Source: JAEUPI01 sp044222685 (GTDB lineage Bacteria; Pseudomonadota; Gammaproteobacteria; Burkholderiales; Burkholderiaceae_C). From it: DNA of 64,000 nucleotides. The stretch covers positions 33,653 through 97,652 of the forward strand of contig JBGAMU010000004.1 in assembly GCA_044222685.1 (NCBI GenBank), in the 5' to 3' direction. This document shows, piece by piece, positions 51,615 through 60,647 of the stretch; the first letter of the stretch is position 1; each line of letters starts with the position of its first letter. Made by a program: the position numbers and the translations under genes. A model generated the notes under the pieces. The model ran no database searches, was not told the origin of the DNA, and saw only the letters and a list, made by a program, of their open reading frames with translations.

Positions 51615-52685
51615 ATGTCGACACGACGAATCCTGTTTGCCTCTTGCCTGGCGCTCGCCGGGCTGGCCCTGCCGCTCGCCTCGGCGGCGCAGAACCTCGT
51701 GAAGCTCAAGGCCGGCATGGTGACCGGCATCGACCAGGTGGGCCTGCCCATCGCGCTGGAGCGCGGCTTCTTCGAGAAGCACGGGCTCGACGTGACCGTG
51801 GCGCGGCCCTACGCCACCGGCGTCGACGCGCTCAATGCGCTGCAGGCCGGTGAGAGCGAGATCGTGCAGGTGGGCGTGCCGATGATCGGTGCGGTGCTGC
51901 GCGGCATGGACCTGGTGGCGCTGGGCAACTACAGCGGCAGCGCCACCAAGCTCGGCTCCGACGCCACCATGGCGATGGTGGCACGCGAGGGCTCGGGCAT
52001 CGACGCCAAGAACCTCGCCACGCTCAAGGGCAAGAAGATCGCCGCCTCGTTCGGCACCATCAACCACCTGTATGCGCTGGCGCTGATCGAGAAGGCCGGT
52101 CTCAAGCCCGACGACGTGACGCTGGTGAACACGCCGCCGCCCGACATGACGGTGGCGCTGCTGTCCAAGGGCATCGACGCCTTCTCCGGCTGGGACCCGT
52201 GGCCGATCGTCGCCACCAAGGACGTGCCCGGCGCCTACGTGGTGCAGCGCGGCGGCGACGTGATCTCCTACCTCGGCTTCAACGTGGCCACGCGCGCCTG
52301 GGTGGAGAAGAACGGCGAGACGATCGAGAAGTTTCTCGCCGCCGTGTCCGAGGCCGACAAGTGGATGCGCGCCAACCCCAAGCAGGCCGCGCAGGTGGCC
52401 ACGCGCTGGATCCCGGGCCTCAAGCCCGAGGTGGCCGAGGCTGCGATGCAGTTCAACATCCAGCAGAACGACCGGCGCCTGTCGGCCAACAACTACCGTG
52501 CGCTGTGGGCCGCGCAGGACCGCCTGAGCCGCCTGGGCATCCTGAAATCCACCTTCGACGTGAACAAGCACATCGAGCCCAAGCACATGCTCAAGGTGAT
52601 GAAGGACAAGCCCGAGCTGTTCAACGACCTGCCGGCGATCCCGGCCAGCGTGCAGATCGGGCCGGGCTACGTGTTCAAGCCATGA
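51615..52685 (+). CDS. ABC transporter substrate-binding protein, NMT1/TauA/SsuA-like
   Basis: 356 residues. The signal peptide (LFASCLALAGLALPLASAAQ) is followed by KAGMVTGIDQVGLPIALERGFFEKHGLDV, split at helix 1, the conserved start of nitrate/sulfonate/taurine receptors. ALQAGESEIVQVGVPM and the later hinge FSGWDPWPIVATKDV fit the type II binding fold. AAGGAG precedes ATG 51615; an ATG at 51588 is further from it. It feeds the two-permease importer. The ligand is not deducible. Confidence 0.9.
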   Translation: MSTRRILFASCLALAGLALPLASAAQNLVKLKAGMVTGIDQVGLPIALERGFFEKHGLDVTVARPYATGVDALNALQAGESEIVQVGVPMIGAVLRGMDLVALGNYSGSATKLGSDATMAMVAREGSGIDAKNLATLKGKKIAASFGTINHLYALALIEKAGLKPDDVTLVNTPPPDMTVALLSKGIDAFSGWDPWPIVATKDVPGAYVVQRGGDVISYLGFNVATRAWVEKNGETIEKFLAAVSEADKWMRANPKQAAQVATRWIPGLKPEVAEAAMQFNIQQNDRRLSANNYRALWAAQDRLSRLGILKSTFDVNKHIEPKHMLKVMKDKPELFNDLPAIPASVQIGPGYVFKP

Positions 52686-52764
52686 CAGCGGGGTGACCGA
52701 AACACCATGAGCGGCGGCACGCAGGCACGGCGATGGTCCACGATCGCGGTGCCGGCGCGTGGCG

Positions 52765-53775
52765 CTACTCGATCAGACGATCGGCGCGTAGGCGCAGTGT
52801 GTAGGGCACCTCGACGCCGATCGCCTTGGCGGCCTTCATGTTGAGAACCAACTCGATCTGTGTCGGCAGCTCGACCGGCATCTCGGCAGCCCTGGCGCCT
52901 TTGAGGATACGGTCTACGAACGATGCCAGCCGCACCTGGGCCTCGTGGATCACCGGGCCGTAGGTCATCAGATTGCCCGCCTCGGCGAACGACCGCCAGG
53001 CCGAGACCGTCGGTATCCGGTGACCCGTGCCGAAGGCGGCGATGCGCTGCGCGTGCACCGCGGCCACGGCACCGCCGAACACGAGTATCGCCTCGGCTCG
53101 CCATTTCTCGATCTCGAGCAGCGCGGCATCGACCTCCGGCACCGTGGACACGCCCCAGTACTGCGACGTCAGCCCGAGACTGTCGGCCGCGACCTTGGCC
53201 GCTTCGATCTCCAGCGGCTCGCCAGCGTGAAGAGGCCAGCCGACGATGGCCACGCGCTTCATTCGCGGCAGAAGCTGCTTCATCAGCTCGAGCCGCTTGG
53301 GTACCAGCTCGAGCGAGAAGTACGAGATGCCGGTTCGATTTACGCCCGGCTTGGCCCAGCTCTGAACGACCTTGCCGATGACCGGGTCTGCGCTCTGGGC
53401 AAAGACAACGGGTTGTTGAACATCGGCTTGAATGAGCACAGGCACGACCGAGCCGGTCGCGGCCACGATCACGTCGGGCCGTCCGGCCACGACCTCGAGA
53501 ATCAACTGTCTCAGACGTTCGGCAGAGCCGGCGGCCGCCCAGGGATCTATGAGGACGTTCTGCCCCTCGATCCAGCCGAGTTCGCGCATGCCCTTTCGGA
53601 AGCCGAGCCACAATGGCGCCTCCGGATCGGCGCGGTCCATCGTGAGCCAGGCCACGCGCGCCACCTTTGCAGGCTGCGCCCACAACCACGGCGAGGCACT
53701 CAAGGCCGACAGCGCGATGACCGACATCGCACACCGACGGTCCATCTTCTTGATCATATTTCTGCAGCCCGTCAT
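52765..53775 (-). CDS. ABC_sub_bind-type (YtfQ/TrpX-like) exported binding protein
   Basis: 336 residues. After the signal region (MSVIALSALSASPWLWA) comes a two-lobe fold with RVAWLTMDRADPEAPLWLGFRKGMRELG, here in two pieces, GQNVLIDPW and RPDVIVAATGSVVPVLIQ. This is the ABC_sub_bind family, common in Burkholderiales, often with no ABC genes beside it, as here. The start may be the internal Met at 53757. The ligand is unknown. Confidence 0.85.
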   Translation of the reverse strand: MTGCRNMIKKMDRRCAMSVIALSALSASPWLWAQPAKVARVAWLTMDRADPEAPLWLGFRKGMRELGWIEGQNVLIDPWAAAGSAERLRQLILEVVAGRPDVIVAATGSVVPVLIQADVQQPVVFAQSADPVIGKVVQSWAKPGVNRTGISYFSLELVPKRLELMKQLLPRMKRVAIVGWPLHAGEPLEIEAAKVAADSLGLTSQYWGVSTVPEVDAALLEIEKWRAEAILVFGGAVAAVHAQRIAAFGTGHRIPTVSAWRSFAEAGNLMTYGPVIHEAQVRLASFVDRILKGARAAEMPVELPTQIELVLNMKAAKAIGVEVPYTLRLRADRLIE

Positions 53776-53896
53776 GATCGTCAGAGGTCACGCTGCCGAG
53801 ACAGTGTTGCGGCAGGTCGCGGCGATAGACGATCCGCCGGTCGGCGCGCACGAATCTAGCACGCGGACCGGTCGGCCGGTCGGCCTGACTGTCGGA

Positions 53897-54283
53897 TCAG
53901 GCCTTGGACTGGTTCAGCGCCACGGCGGCCCGGACGAGGGCCTTCAGCGATTTCTCGTCCACCTTGTCGCCCTGATGGAAGTCGATGGCGCGCCGGACGT
54001 TGCCTTCGAGACTCGAATTGAAGAGACCCGACGGGTCCGGCAGCGAAGCGCCCTTGGCGAAGGTCATCTTCACCGCGCTCTTGTAGGTCTCTCCGGTGCA
54101 GATGATGCCGTGGTGCGACCAGACCGGACCGCCCCACTTCCACTCCTCGACGCCCTGGGGATCGGCCTGCCTAATCAGCGCACGCAGCTGGGCGAGCATC
54201 TCGCCGCGCCAGTCGCCCAGGTCCCTGATCTTCGCGTCGATCAGCGCAGCGGGTGATTCTTCGGTCGTCTTCGCCTTGGCCAC
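53897..54283 (-). CDS. DUF1801 domain protein
   Basis: 128 residues with GTG start. AGGAGG lies six bases before GTG 54283, a better site than the in-frame ATG at 54310. The DUF1801 (YdhG-like) fold shows in LRALIRQADPQGVEEWKWGGPVW, GIICTGETYKSAVKMTFAKGA and SLEGNVRRAIDFHQG. Members are soluble, of unknown function. It lies next to the PLP decarboxylase gene on the same strand, 35 bases downstream of its stop. Confidence 0.8.
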   Translation of the reverse strand: MAKAKTTEESPAALIDAKIRDLGDWRGEMLAQLRALIRQADPQGVEEWKWGGPVWSHHGIICTGETYKSAVKMTFAKGASLPDPSGLFNSSLEGNVRRAIDFHQGDKVDEKSLKALVRAAVALNQSKA

Positions 54284-54318
54284 GGCCGGCCTCCTAATGG
54301 AAGTGGACATCGCAGACT

Positions 54319-55851
54319 TCACGGTACTCGATTGTCTGCGAGAACGAGCGCCGCGGGCCTGGCGCGGGCATCGATCTCGCGCCCCACGCGCCGCATGATC
54401 CCCGGCACCGCCTCCACGTCGGACCGTTCGGTGCGGAAGTTGACGATGCACGCGCGCAGCACGTAGCGGCCGGCGATCACCGCGTTGGAGACAAAGGCCT
54501 CGCCCTCGCGCTGCGTGCGGTCGAGGATCTGCTGGTTCAGCTGGTCGAGATAGGCGGCCACCGCCGGCTCGGCGGCGCGCGCGCGCAGGTCGGCCGGCAC
54601 GAAGCGGAACGTCGTGATGCTCAGCGCCTGCGTGAACAGCTCGAGCTCGGGCTCGCGGCGCACTGCATCGGCCATCTCGCGCGCGAGGCGCATGTCGTCG
54701 GCGATCATCCGGCGGTAGCCGGCCGCGCCGGCCTGCTGCAACATGAGCCACACCTTGAGCGCCCGAAAGCCGCGCGAGTTCTGCGGGCCGAAGTCCACGT
54801 AGTTCGTGGCGCGCTCGTCGAAGTGGTAGTACGGCGGGTGGTACGAGAACGCCGCGAGCAGGTGCTCCGGGTCACGTACCAGCGCGCAGCCCGCCTCGAG
54901 CGGTGCGTAGAGCCACTTGTGCGGGTCCACCGCCACCGAGTCGGCCAGCGACAGCGCGCGCAGGTCGGCCGGTGCATCGGGCGCGCACGCGGCGAAGCCG
55001 CCATAGGCGCCATCGACGTGGAACCACAGATCGAACTCCTGGCACAGCGCGGCGATCGCGGGCAGGTCGTCGACCGCACCGGTCATCACCGTGCCGCCGG
55101 TGGCGGCCACCATGAACGGCAGGTCGCCCGCTGCGCGATCGGCCACGATCTGCTGGCGCAGCGCGGCCACGTCGATGCGCTGGTCGGCGCCGGCGGCAAC
55201 CTTGCGCACCGAGGCCGTGCCCAGGCCGGACAGATCGGCCGCCTTCTCGATCCAGGTGTGCGTCTCGCTGGAGGTGTACACACGCAGCACGCCGCGCTGC
55301 GGCGGCGCCATGCCGGCGGCGCGCACGTCCCACGGTGTCTTGGCCACGCGCGCTGCGTAGAAGCAGACGAAGTTCGCCATGTTGCCACCCGAGACGAGCA
55401 GCCCGCTGCAGTCGGCGGGGTAACCGATCAGCTGCGCGATCCAGCGCACGGTCTCGGCCTCGATCTCGGTCGCGGCCGGCGACAGCGTCCACGCGCCCAC
55501 GTTGGAATTCAGCGCGGACGCGAGCAGATCGCCGAGCACCCCGATTGGCGCCGGCCCGGCGGTGACGTAGCCGAAGAAGCGCGGATGCTGGTTGAACAGC
55601 GAATGCGCGAACAGCAGGCGCGCGCTGCGTTCGAGCAGGGGACCCGGCGGCGTACCTTGCTCCGGCAGCATGCCGCCCAGGCCGAACGCGGCGCGCACTG
55701 CCGACGGCGGCGCGTCGCGCGTGACCGGGCCGTCGGGCACTGCGTCGATCAGCTCGGCGAGCTGGTCGACCAGGCGATGCCCGAGCGCACGGAACGTGGC
55801 CGCGTCCATCGCCAGCGGCGCCTCACGCCTCGTCGCATCGTCGGTCGCCAT
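54319..55851 (-). CDS. PLP-dependent group II decarboxylase (aromatic-amino-acid/glutamate type)
   Basis: 510 residues. The fold type I decarboxylase has the PLP lysine 312 in VDPHKWLY, the cofactor Asp in WFHVDGAYGG and SGGNMANFVCFYAAR in the small-domain entry. The HPRFFGYVTAGPAPIGVLGDLL region is the typical N-terminal dimer flap. Substrate could be an aromatic amino acid or a relative; the sequence does not tell. ATG 55851 avoids an N-terminal extension overlapping no other feature but lacking homology. No partner gene is adjacent. Confidence 0.88.
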   Translation of the reverse strand: MATDDATRREAPLAMDAATFRALGHRLVDQLAELIDAVPDGPVTRDAPPSAVRAAFGLGGMLPEQGTPPGPLLERSARLLFAHSLFNQHPRFFGYVTAGPAPIGVLGDLLASALNSNVGAWTLSPAATEIEAETVRWIAQLIGYPADCSGLLVSGGNMANFVCFYAARVAKTPWDVRAAGMAPPQRGVLRVYTSSETHTWIEKAADLSGLGTASVRKVAAGADQRIDVAALRQQIVADRAAGDLPFMVAATGGTVMTGAVDDLPAIAALCQEFDLWFHVDGAYGGFAACAPDAPADLRALSLADSVAVDPHKWLYAPLEAGCALVRDPEHLLAAFSYHPPYYHFDERATNYVDFGPQNSRGFRALKVWLMLQQAGAAGYRRMIADDMRLAREMADAVRREPELELFTQALSITTFRFVPADLRARAAEPAVAAYLDQLNQQILDRTQREGEAFVSNAVIAGRYVLRACIVNFRTERSDVEAVPGIMRRVGREIDARARPAALVLADNRVP

Positions 55852-55927
55852 GTCGTGCTTCTCGCTCTCCACAACCCGCCCGATGCTAGACGGACTCGGA
55901 CCGCCGACGAACAAAGGCCCCGCGTCG

Positions 55928-56365
55928 CTACTTCGACGCCGGCTGCCGCGGTCCGCCGTTGATGCCCCACGGTGTGCCGAAGCGGTCGGTCAGCATGCCG
56001 AAGGCGTCGGCCCAGAAGGTCTCGCCCATCGGCATGTCGATCTTGCCGCCGCCCTCGGCCAGCCCATCGAACACACGGCGCGCCTCGGCGGCCGTGGCAT
56101 AGGTGAGTGTCATCATCACGCCGCGGATGCCTTGATAGGTCATGCCAGGCGGCATGTCGCCGGCCATCAGCGAGAAGTCCTTGCCCACCAGATAGGCGTG
56201 CATGATGCGCTCGGCATGGCCGGGCGGCGTGGGCGGCCCGCTGCCCTGCGGCATCTGGGCGAAACTGATCATCGCCTCGAGTTTCGCGTCGAGCACGCGG
56301 GCATAGAACTTCATCGCTTCGGCGCAATTGCCGTCGTACGACAGATAGGCATTGAGCTGGGGCAT
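55928..56365 (-). CDS. VOC/PhnB-like glyoxalase-fold protein
   Basis: 145 residues. Starts QLNAYLSYDGNCAEAMKFYARVL (paired betaalphabeta) and ends FADAFGMLTDRFGTPWGING-like, the pattern of PhnB/YjdN 3-demethylubiquinone-9-like VOC proteins. GAGGA seven bases before the ATG supports the start. Such proteins often lack the full glyoxalase metal set and have no known reaction. Confidence 0.85.
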   Translation of the reverse strand: MPQLNAYLSYDGNCAEAMKFYARVLDAKLEAMISFAQMPQGSGPPTPPGHAERIMHAYLVGKDFSLMAGDMPPGMTYQGIRGVMMTLTYATAAEARRVFDGLAEGGGKIDMPMGETFWADAFGMLTDRFGTPWGINGGPRQPASK

Positions 56366-56518
56366 GGTGGATCCTCTCTCTCGGATGGACATGACGGATT
56401 CCAGCGCGGCCGGCACGCCGCCGCTGGTGCCGCACGAGGGTGCTGCCATCCATGACGATCGGGCGGCGCCGTTTTCGACAACCCCGGCCACGAAAGGGTT
56501 CAGCGCGGCGACCGGGCC

Positions 56519-56550
56519 GCGGCGTTGCTTCGCCGCGCGCGCAACGCCGC
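56519..56550 (-). terminator. Strong stem after the sugar-dehydrogenase gene
   Basis: A perfect ten-base stem, GCGGCGTTGC (56519-56528) with GCAACGCCGC (56541-56550), and a 12-base loop begin five bases beyond the stop of the PQQ-type dehydrogenase, on the correct (downstream) side. No T-tract follows, so it may be a processing or pausing signal. Confidence 0.4.
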
Positions 56551-56554
56551 CGCG

Positions 56555-57841
56555 CTAACGCGCGACGCGGATGATGCGCCCGCTGCCGCTGTCGGTGATG
56601 ACGTACAGCGCGCCGTCGGGTCCCTGCGCGACATCGCGGATGCGCTCGGCGATCGACGACTCGAGGATCTTCTCGCGCGCGGTGATCGCGTTGTTGGCGC
56701 CCGAGACGGTCATCCGCCACAGCGCCTGGCCAGCCAGCGAGGCCATGAACAGGCTGCCCTGCCACTCGGGGAACATCGCGCCGTCGTAGAAGGTCATGCC
56801 CGCGGGGGCGATCGACACCGGCACCCAGTACGTGAGGGGCTCCACGTAGGTCGGCCCATGCACGCCAGCGTTGCCGCCGATACGGCACGTGCTGTTGTCG
56901 TTGCCGACATAGGTGTCGCCGTAGTTGCAGCCGTAGCTCACGCTGGGCCAGCCGAAGTTGTTGCCGGCGCGGGCGATGTTGATCTCGTCGCCGCCCTGCG
57001 GGCCGTGCTCGGCGACCCACAGCTCGCCGGTCACCGGGTGCAGCGCGGCACCCTGCGGGTTGCGATGCCCCACGCTCCACAGATTCGTCGCCTGGCCGGC
57101 GCCGAATGGCGGGTTGCCCGCGGGCGTGCTGCCGTCGCGATTGATGCGCACCACCTTGCCCAGGTGACTCGCGATGTCCTGCGCCGGGCTGCCCTGCTGG
57201 CGCTCACCGAGCGTGACGAACAGCGTCTTGTCTTTGGCGAACACGAGCCGCGAGCCGAAGTGGCCGTTGCCGCCGACCTTGGGCAGCTGCTGGAAGATCT
57301 GCACCGGGCTCGTCAGCGTGGTCGGGTTGGCCAGCGAGAGCTGGCCGCGCATCACGGCGGTGCCGACGCCGCCGCTGCCGGGCTGCGAGTAGCTGAGGTA
57401 GACCCAGGGCGAACCGTTGGCGAAGTCGGGATCGATCGCGACATCGAGCAGGCCGCCCTGCCCGCCGGCATCGACGCCGCCGGGCAGCGCGACCGCGACG
57501 GTCGATACCGAGGCACCGTTGGCGCTGACGAGCCGCAACTGCCCGCCCTTCTGTGTCACCAGGATGCGGCCGTCGGGCAGGAACGCCAGACCCCACGGCG
57601 AGGTGAGGCCGCTGGCGAAGGTGCTCGCACTCGCCGGCGCGGGCGCCCCGGCAGGCGGCGGCGGTGCCGGCGACGACGGCGTGGTCGCGGCCGGTGTCGC
57701 AGGAGCCGGCGACGATGCGTCGTCGCCTCCGCAGCCGCTCGCACCGATGGCGCCGGCCGCGCCGATCACGACAAACGACCACAGGGTGCGCAGTGCGCCG
57801 CGACGCGCGCTGGGCTCGGCTGACTTCACGGTCTCGTCCAT
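56555..57841 (-). CDS. PQQ-dependent sugar dehydrogenase (sorbosone/aldose type), lipoprotein
   Basis: 428 residues. Lipobox IGASGC (Cys about 37), a Pro/Ala linker, then a six-bladed propeller: GLTSPWGLAFLPDGRILVTQ, GGQGGLLDVAIDPDFA, GGNGHFGSRLVF, HRNPQGAALHP and IERIRDVAQGPDGALYV-like ERIRDVAQGPDGALY at the end. The His and Arg positions match PQQ aldose dehydrogenases of the YliI/Asd type. A c-type cytochrome gene lies 93 bases upstream on the same strand and may accept electrons. Confidence 0.88.
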   Translation of the reverse strand: MDETVKSAEPSARRGALRTLWSFVVIGAAGAIGASGCGGDDASSPAPATPAATTPSSPAPPPPAGAPAPASASTFASGLTSPWGLAFLPDGRILVTQKGGQLRLVSANGASVSTVAVALPGGVDAGGQGGLLDVAIDPDFANGSPWVYLSYSQPGSGGVGTAVMRGQLSLANPTTLTSPVQIFQQLPKVGGNGHFGSRLVFAKDKTLFVTLGERQQGSPAQDIASHLGKVVRINRDGSTPAGNPPFGAGQATNLWSVGHRNPQGAALHPVTGELWVAEHGPQGGDEINIARAGNNFGWPSVSYGCNYGDTYVGNDNSTCRIGGNAGVHGPTYVEPLTYWVPVSIAPAGMTFYDGAMFPEWQGSLFMASLAGQALWRMTVSGANNAITAREKILESSIAERIRDVAQGPDGALYVITDSGSGRIIRVAR

Positions 57842-57934
57842 GCGGCACAGACTAACGCCGCCGGTTCACCGCCGTGCTACCAGATGCAAGCGCGGCGACG
57901 CATCGGCCTCGCCTGTCGAGTGGCAGGCCCCGGC

Positions 57935-58315
57935 TTACTGCGCAAGGATCCAGCGCACCAGATTGCGGATCTGCGCCGGGCTCTGGGCGTGGACGATCTT
58001 GTGCGTGTCCTTCTGCGTGTCGGCGCTGGTCGGCCCTTCGCCGGAGATCAGGTGCTCGTAGAGCCGGCCCTCGGCATCGGGCCTGTTCCTGTAGTCCGCG
58101 GCAATCGCGGCGTAGGACGGCCCCTCCTTCTTGCGGGCCACGCCGTGGCAGCGCAGGCAGTGATCCTTCATCGCCAGCGACCTTGCCGCGACGGCATCGA
58201 ACGCCGGCGCTGCGGCGTTGTCGGTCACAGGGGCCTGCGCACAGCCCGCGATCACGGCGGCGGCCAGCAGTGCGGCGCCGAGCGGCGCCAGAGGGTGGGG
58301 AGTGTGTCGCTTCAT
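57935..58315 (-). CDS. Class I cytochrome c lipoprotein
   Basis: 126 residues. Lipobox AAVIAGC (Cys about 25) and one haem site CLRCHG (about 54-59). A possible axial Met is not clear in the usual place, and HEHLISGE-like YEHLISGEG lies where a His could instead coordinate. GGAAGG lies before the ATG. It is encoded directly upstream of the PQQ dehydrogenase gene and is its likely electron partner. Confidence 0.82.
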   Translation of the reverse strand: MKRHTPHPLAPLGAALLAAAVIAGCAQAPVTDNAAAPAFDAVAARSLAMKDHCLRCHGVARKKEGPSYAAIAADYRNRPDAEGRLYEHLISGEGPTSADTQKDTHKIVHAQSPAQIRNLVRWILAQ

Positions 58316-58523
58316 GGTGAACCTTCCTTGGCAGGAAAGTCCGCGAGTGCCCATCGACAGAATGGTCCGCGCGTTCGATCCCGAGCTTGCAGGCAGGACG
58401 AAATTCATCATGCACCTCGGGCGGTGCCGCGACATTGCTTGTCATCAAAGGTCAGGCCCGCTGGCGGGCAGCAGCGCGGCGTTCGGTCACCGGCTCGCGC
58501 TTGGCATGGCGGGCCCGCAGTCG

Positions 58524-58931
58524 TCAACTGCCCGGGGCGGAGGCCGGATCGAGCGGCGTCTCGGTGTGAATCACGCAGCGCCAGTCGCCGCTGCTCGACT
58601 GCACCCAGGTCGACGAGTCGGCCATCTGCTGCGTCTTGCCGTCGCCGTCGTCGCGGGCGGCCACACGCTGCTCGACACGATAGGTGACGATCGCCGTCGA
58701 GTCGTTCGGAAACAGCACCTCCATGTCGCGCAGGTCGAACGACTTCAACACCATCGGTCCCTGCTCCGCCATGCGGCGATAGGTCGCGTGGTCGAACTTC
58801 ATCGCGCCGTGCGCGCTGACCATCAGCGCCGGCTCGTCGAGCAGCGAGGTCGCGATGTCGGCATCCTGATCGACCAGTGCCTGCCAGAACCGGGTCTCCA
58901 GGTCGATGAGGGTCTGGCTCGGGTTGGACAT
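58524..58931 (-). CDS. DUF4440/SnoaL-like NTF2-fold protein
   Basis: 135 residues. Helical LIDLETRFWQALVDQDADIATSLLD precedes the strands AHGAMKFDH, VLFPNDSTAIVTYRVEQRV and STWVQSSSGDWRCVIHTET, the standard DUF4440 layout. AAGGAG seven bases before ATG 58931 selects it over 58961. The cavity may bind a small molecule. No partner apparent. Confidence 0.82.
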   Translation of the reverse strand: MSNPSQTLIDLETRFWQALVDQDADIATSLLDEPALMVSAHGAMKFDHATYRRMAEQGPMVLKSFDLRDMEVLFPNDSTAIVTYRVEQRVAARDDGDGKTQQMADSSTWVQSSSGDWRCVIHTETPLDPASAPGS

Positions 58932-59050
58932 GCGGTGCTCCTTGTTGTGAGGCACTGACATTCTGCGAAACCACGCGCGCGCGACGATCGGCCGGCGCAG
59001 CGTCCGGCGGTAGGCGAGCTCCTACGGTCGCAAGATCGGCTCTACCGGCT

Positions 59051-59878
59051 CTACCAAAGGGCCGGGTCGAGCCGATAGCAGCGCTTGAACTGCTCGTACA
59101 GCTCGGGTCGCGCGGCCGCCAGCGCAGCCGGCTGCTCGAAGAACAGCTCGGTCGTGACGGCAAAGAACTCGGCCGGGCTGGTGGCCGCATAGGGTTCGAT
59201 GAGGCCTGGCTCGGCGCGCGCCAGGCGGGCACGCAGCGCGTCGAACTCCTGGTTCATCACGCGCGCCCACGTCTGCTGCACCGCACCGCGGCCCACGTAC
59301 GGCGCACCATTGGCAGCACCGGTGTCCTGATCGAGCTGATGCGCGAACTCGTGCATCACCACGTTGCGGCCGTCATGCGGCTCGGCCGCCCCGTCGCGCA
59401 CCGCGTCCCAGGCCACGATGACCTGGCCGCGTTGCCAGCTCTGGCCGGCCAGCACGTCGCGCGCCTCATGGACCAGTCCGCCCGCGCCGACCTCGCTGCG
59501 CGGCACCACGAAGTGACCGGGATAGACCAGCACCTCGCGCAGGTTGCCGAACGAGCCGCCGCGGCCCAGCAGCAGGAACGCCGCCTGCGCGGCGATCGTC
59601 ACACGCATCTCGTCGCTCACCTCGAGACCCGCGCAGCCGATGAACGGCACGTCGGCCAGCAGCAGCTGGACGCGCTTCTTGAGCAGCAGCTGCTGCGCGA
59701 CCGGCAACTCGCGCACCAGCGGCACCCGGCGCCGCAGCGTGTCGCGCCAGGCTGCCGGGAACGGCCGCCGCGTGATGCGCCGGCGACGCCACAGCCGCGC
59801 CAGTGTCGGGGCGGCCAGCGCTGCGCCGATCGCCACCACGATGACGACGATCAACCCGACAGCGACCAGCGCACTCAC
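59051..59878 (-). CDS. mtfA: MtfA-type zinc peptidase (M90 family)
   Basis: 275 residues, with a GTG start at 59878. An N-terminal membrane helix (VAVGLIVVIVVAIGAALAAP) is present. The zinc site HEFAH is at 176-180, followed by YAATSPAEFFAVTTELFFEQP, whose Glu completes it. E. coli MtfA is cytosolic and titrates the Mlc glucose repressor; this one has a membrane anchor, as do several beta-proteobacterial forms (from memory). No glucose-PTS gene is in the window. Confidence 0.88.
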   Translation of the reverse strand: MSALVAVGLIVVIVVAIGAALAAPTLARLWRRRRITRRPFPAAWRDTLRRRVPLVRELPVAQQLLLKKRVQLLLADVPFIGCAGLEVSDEMRVTIAAQAAFLLLGRGGSFGNLREVLVYPGHFVVPRSEVGAGGLVHEARDVLAGQSWQRGQVIVAWDAVRDGAAEPHDGRNVVMHEFAHQLDQDTGAANGAPYVGRGAVQQTWARVMNQEFDALRARLARAEPGLIEPYAATSPAEFFAVTTELFFEQPAALAAARPELYEQFKRCYRLDPALW

Positions 59879-59978
59879 CGGCCTATGTGGGCGGGCACCT
59901 GGGCGATTTCAAGCGCCGGCGGCGCCGAGCAGCGAAACTGTGGCCCTTTGTCACCCATTCGGTCCAGAGGCTTCCACC

Positions 59979-60638
59979 ATGTTGCTTGCGCTCTATGGTC
60001 ACCCCTTCTCGTCGTACACGCAGAAGGTGCTGATCGCACTGTACGAGAACGGCACGCCGTTCGAGTTTCGCTGCCTCGGACCCGACACCCCCGAGCACGC
60101 TGCGGAGTGGTTGCGGCGCTGGCCGCTGGCCCGCTTTCCGTTGTTGCTGGACGGCGATCGGCAGCTCGTCGAGACCAGCATCATCATCGAGTACCTGCAG
60201 ATCGCGCACCCCGGCCCGGTGCGCCTGCTGCCCGACGACGCCATGGCCGCGCTCGACGTGCGCTTTCTCGACCGATTCTTCGACCTCTACGTGATGAACG
60301 CAATGCAGCTGGCGGTCGACAGCGCGTTGAACCGCCTGCCGATGTCGCGTGACGAGGGCCTGCGCATCGCCGGCGACCGGCTGGAGCGCGCCTACGCGTG
60401 GCTCGAGGGCCACCTGGCCGACCGCACATGGGCGGCCGGGGCCGACTTCACGATGGCGGACTGCGCGGCGGCGCCGTCACTGTTCTACGCCGACTGGACG
60501 CACCGCATTGCCGAGCACTACCCGGCGCTGCGCGCCTACCGGAACCGCCTGCTGGCGCGCCCGTCGTTCGCCCGGGCGGTGGACGAAGCGCGGCCGTTCC
60601 GACCCCTCTTTCCGCTTGGCGCACCCGATCGCGACTAG
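59979..60638 (+). CDS. Glutathione S-transferase family protein
   Basis: 219 residues. The N-terminal domain has LALYGHPFSSYTQKVLIALYENG, split at the active turn FSSY (Ser likely catalytic), and ETSIIIEYLQIAHPG. The helical domain has FTMADCAAAPSLFYADW. The GST lies divergent from mtfA and 9 bases before the epimerase-like gene. It is not close in sequence to the cluster at 14.9-19.9 kb. Confidence 0.85.
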   Translation: MLLALYGHPFSSYTQKVLIALYENGTPFEFRCLGPDTPEHAAEWLRRWPLARFPLLLDGDRQLVETSIIIEYLQIAHPGPVRLLPDDAMAALDVRFLDRFFDLYVMNAMQLAVDSALNRLPMSRDEGLRIAGDRLERAYAWLEGHLADRTWAAGADFTMADCAAAPSLFYADWTHRIAEHYPALRAYRNRLLARPSFARAVDEARPFRPLFPLGAPDRD

Positions 60639-60647
60639 AGCACTCAC

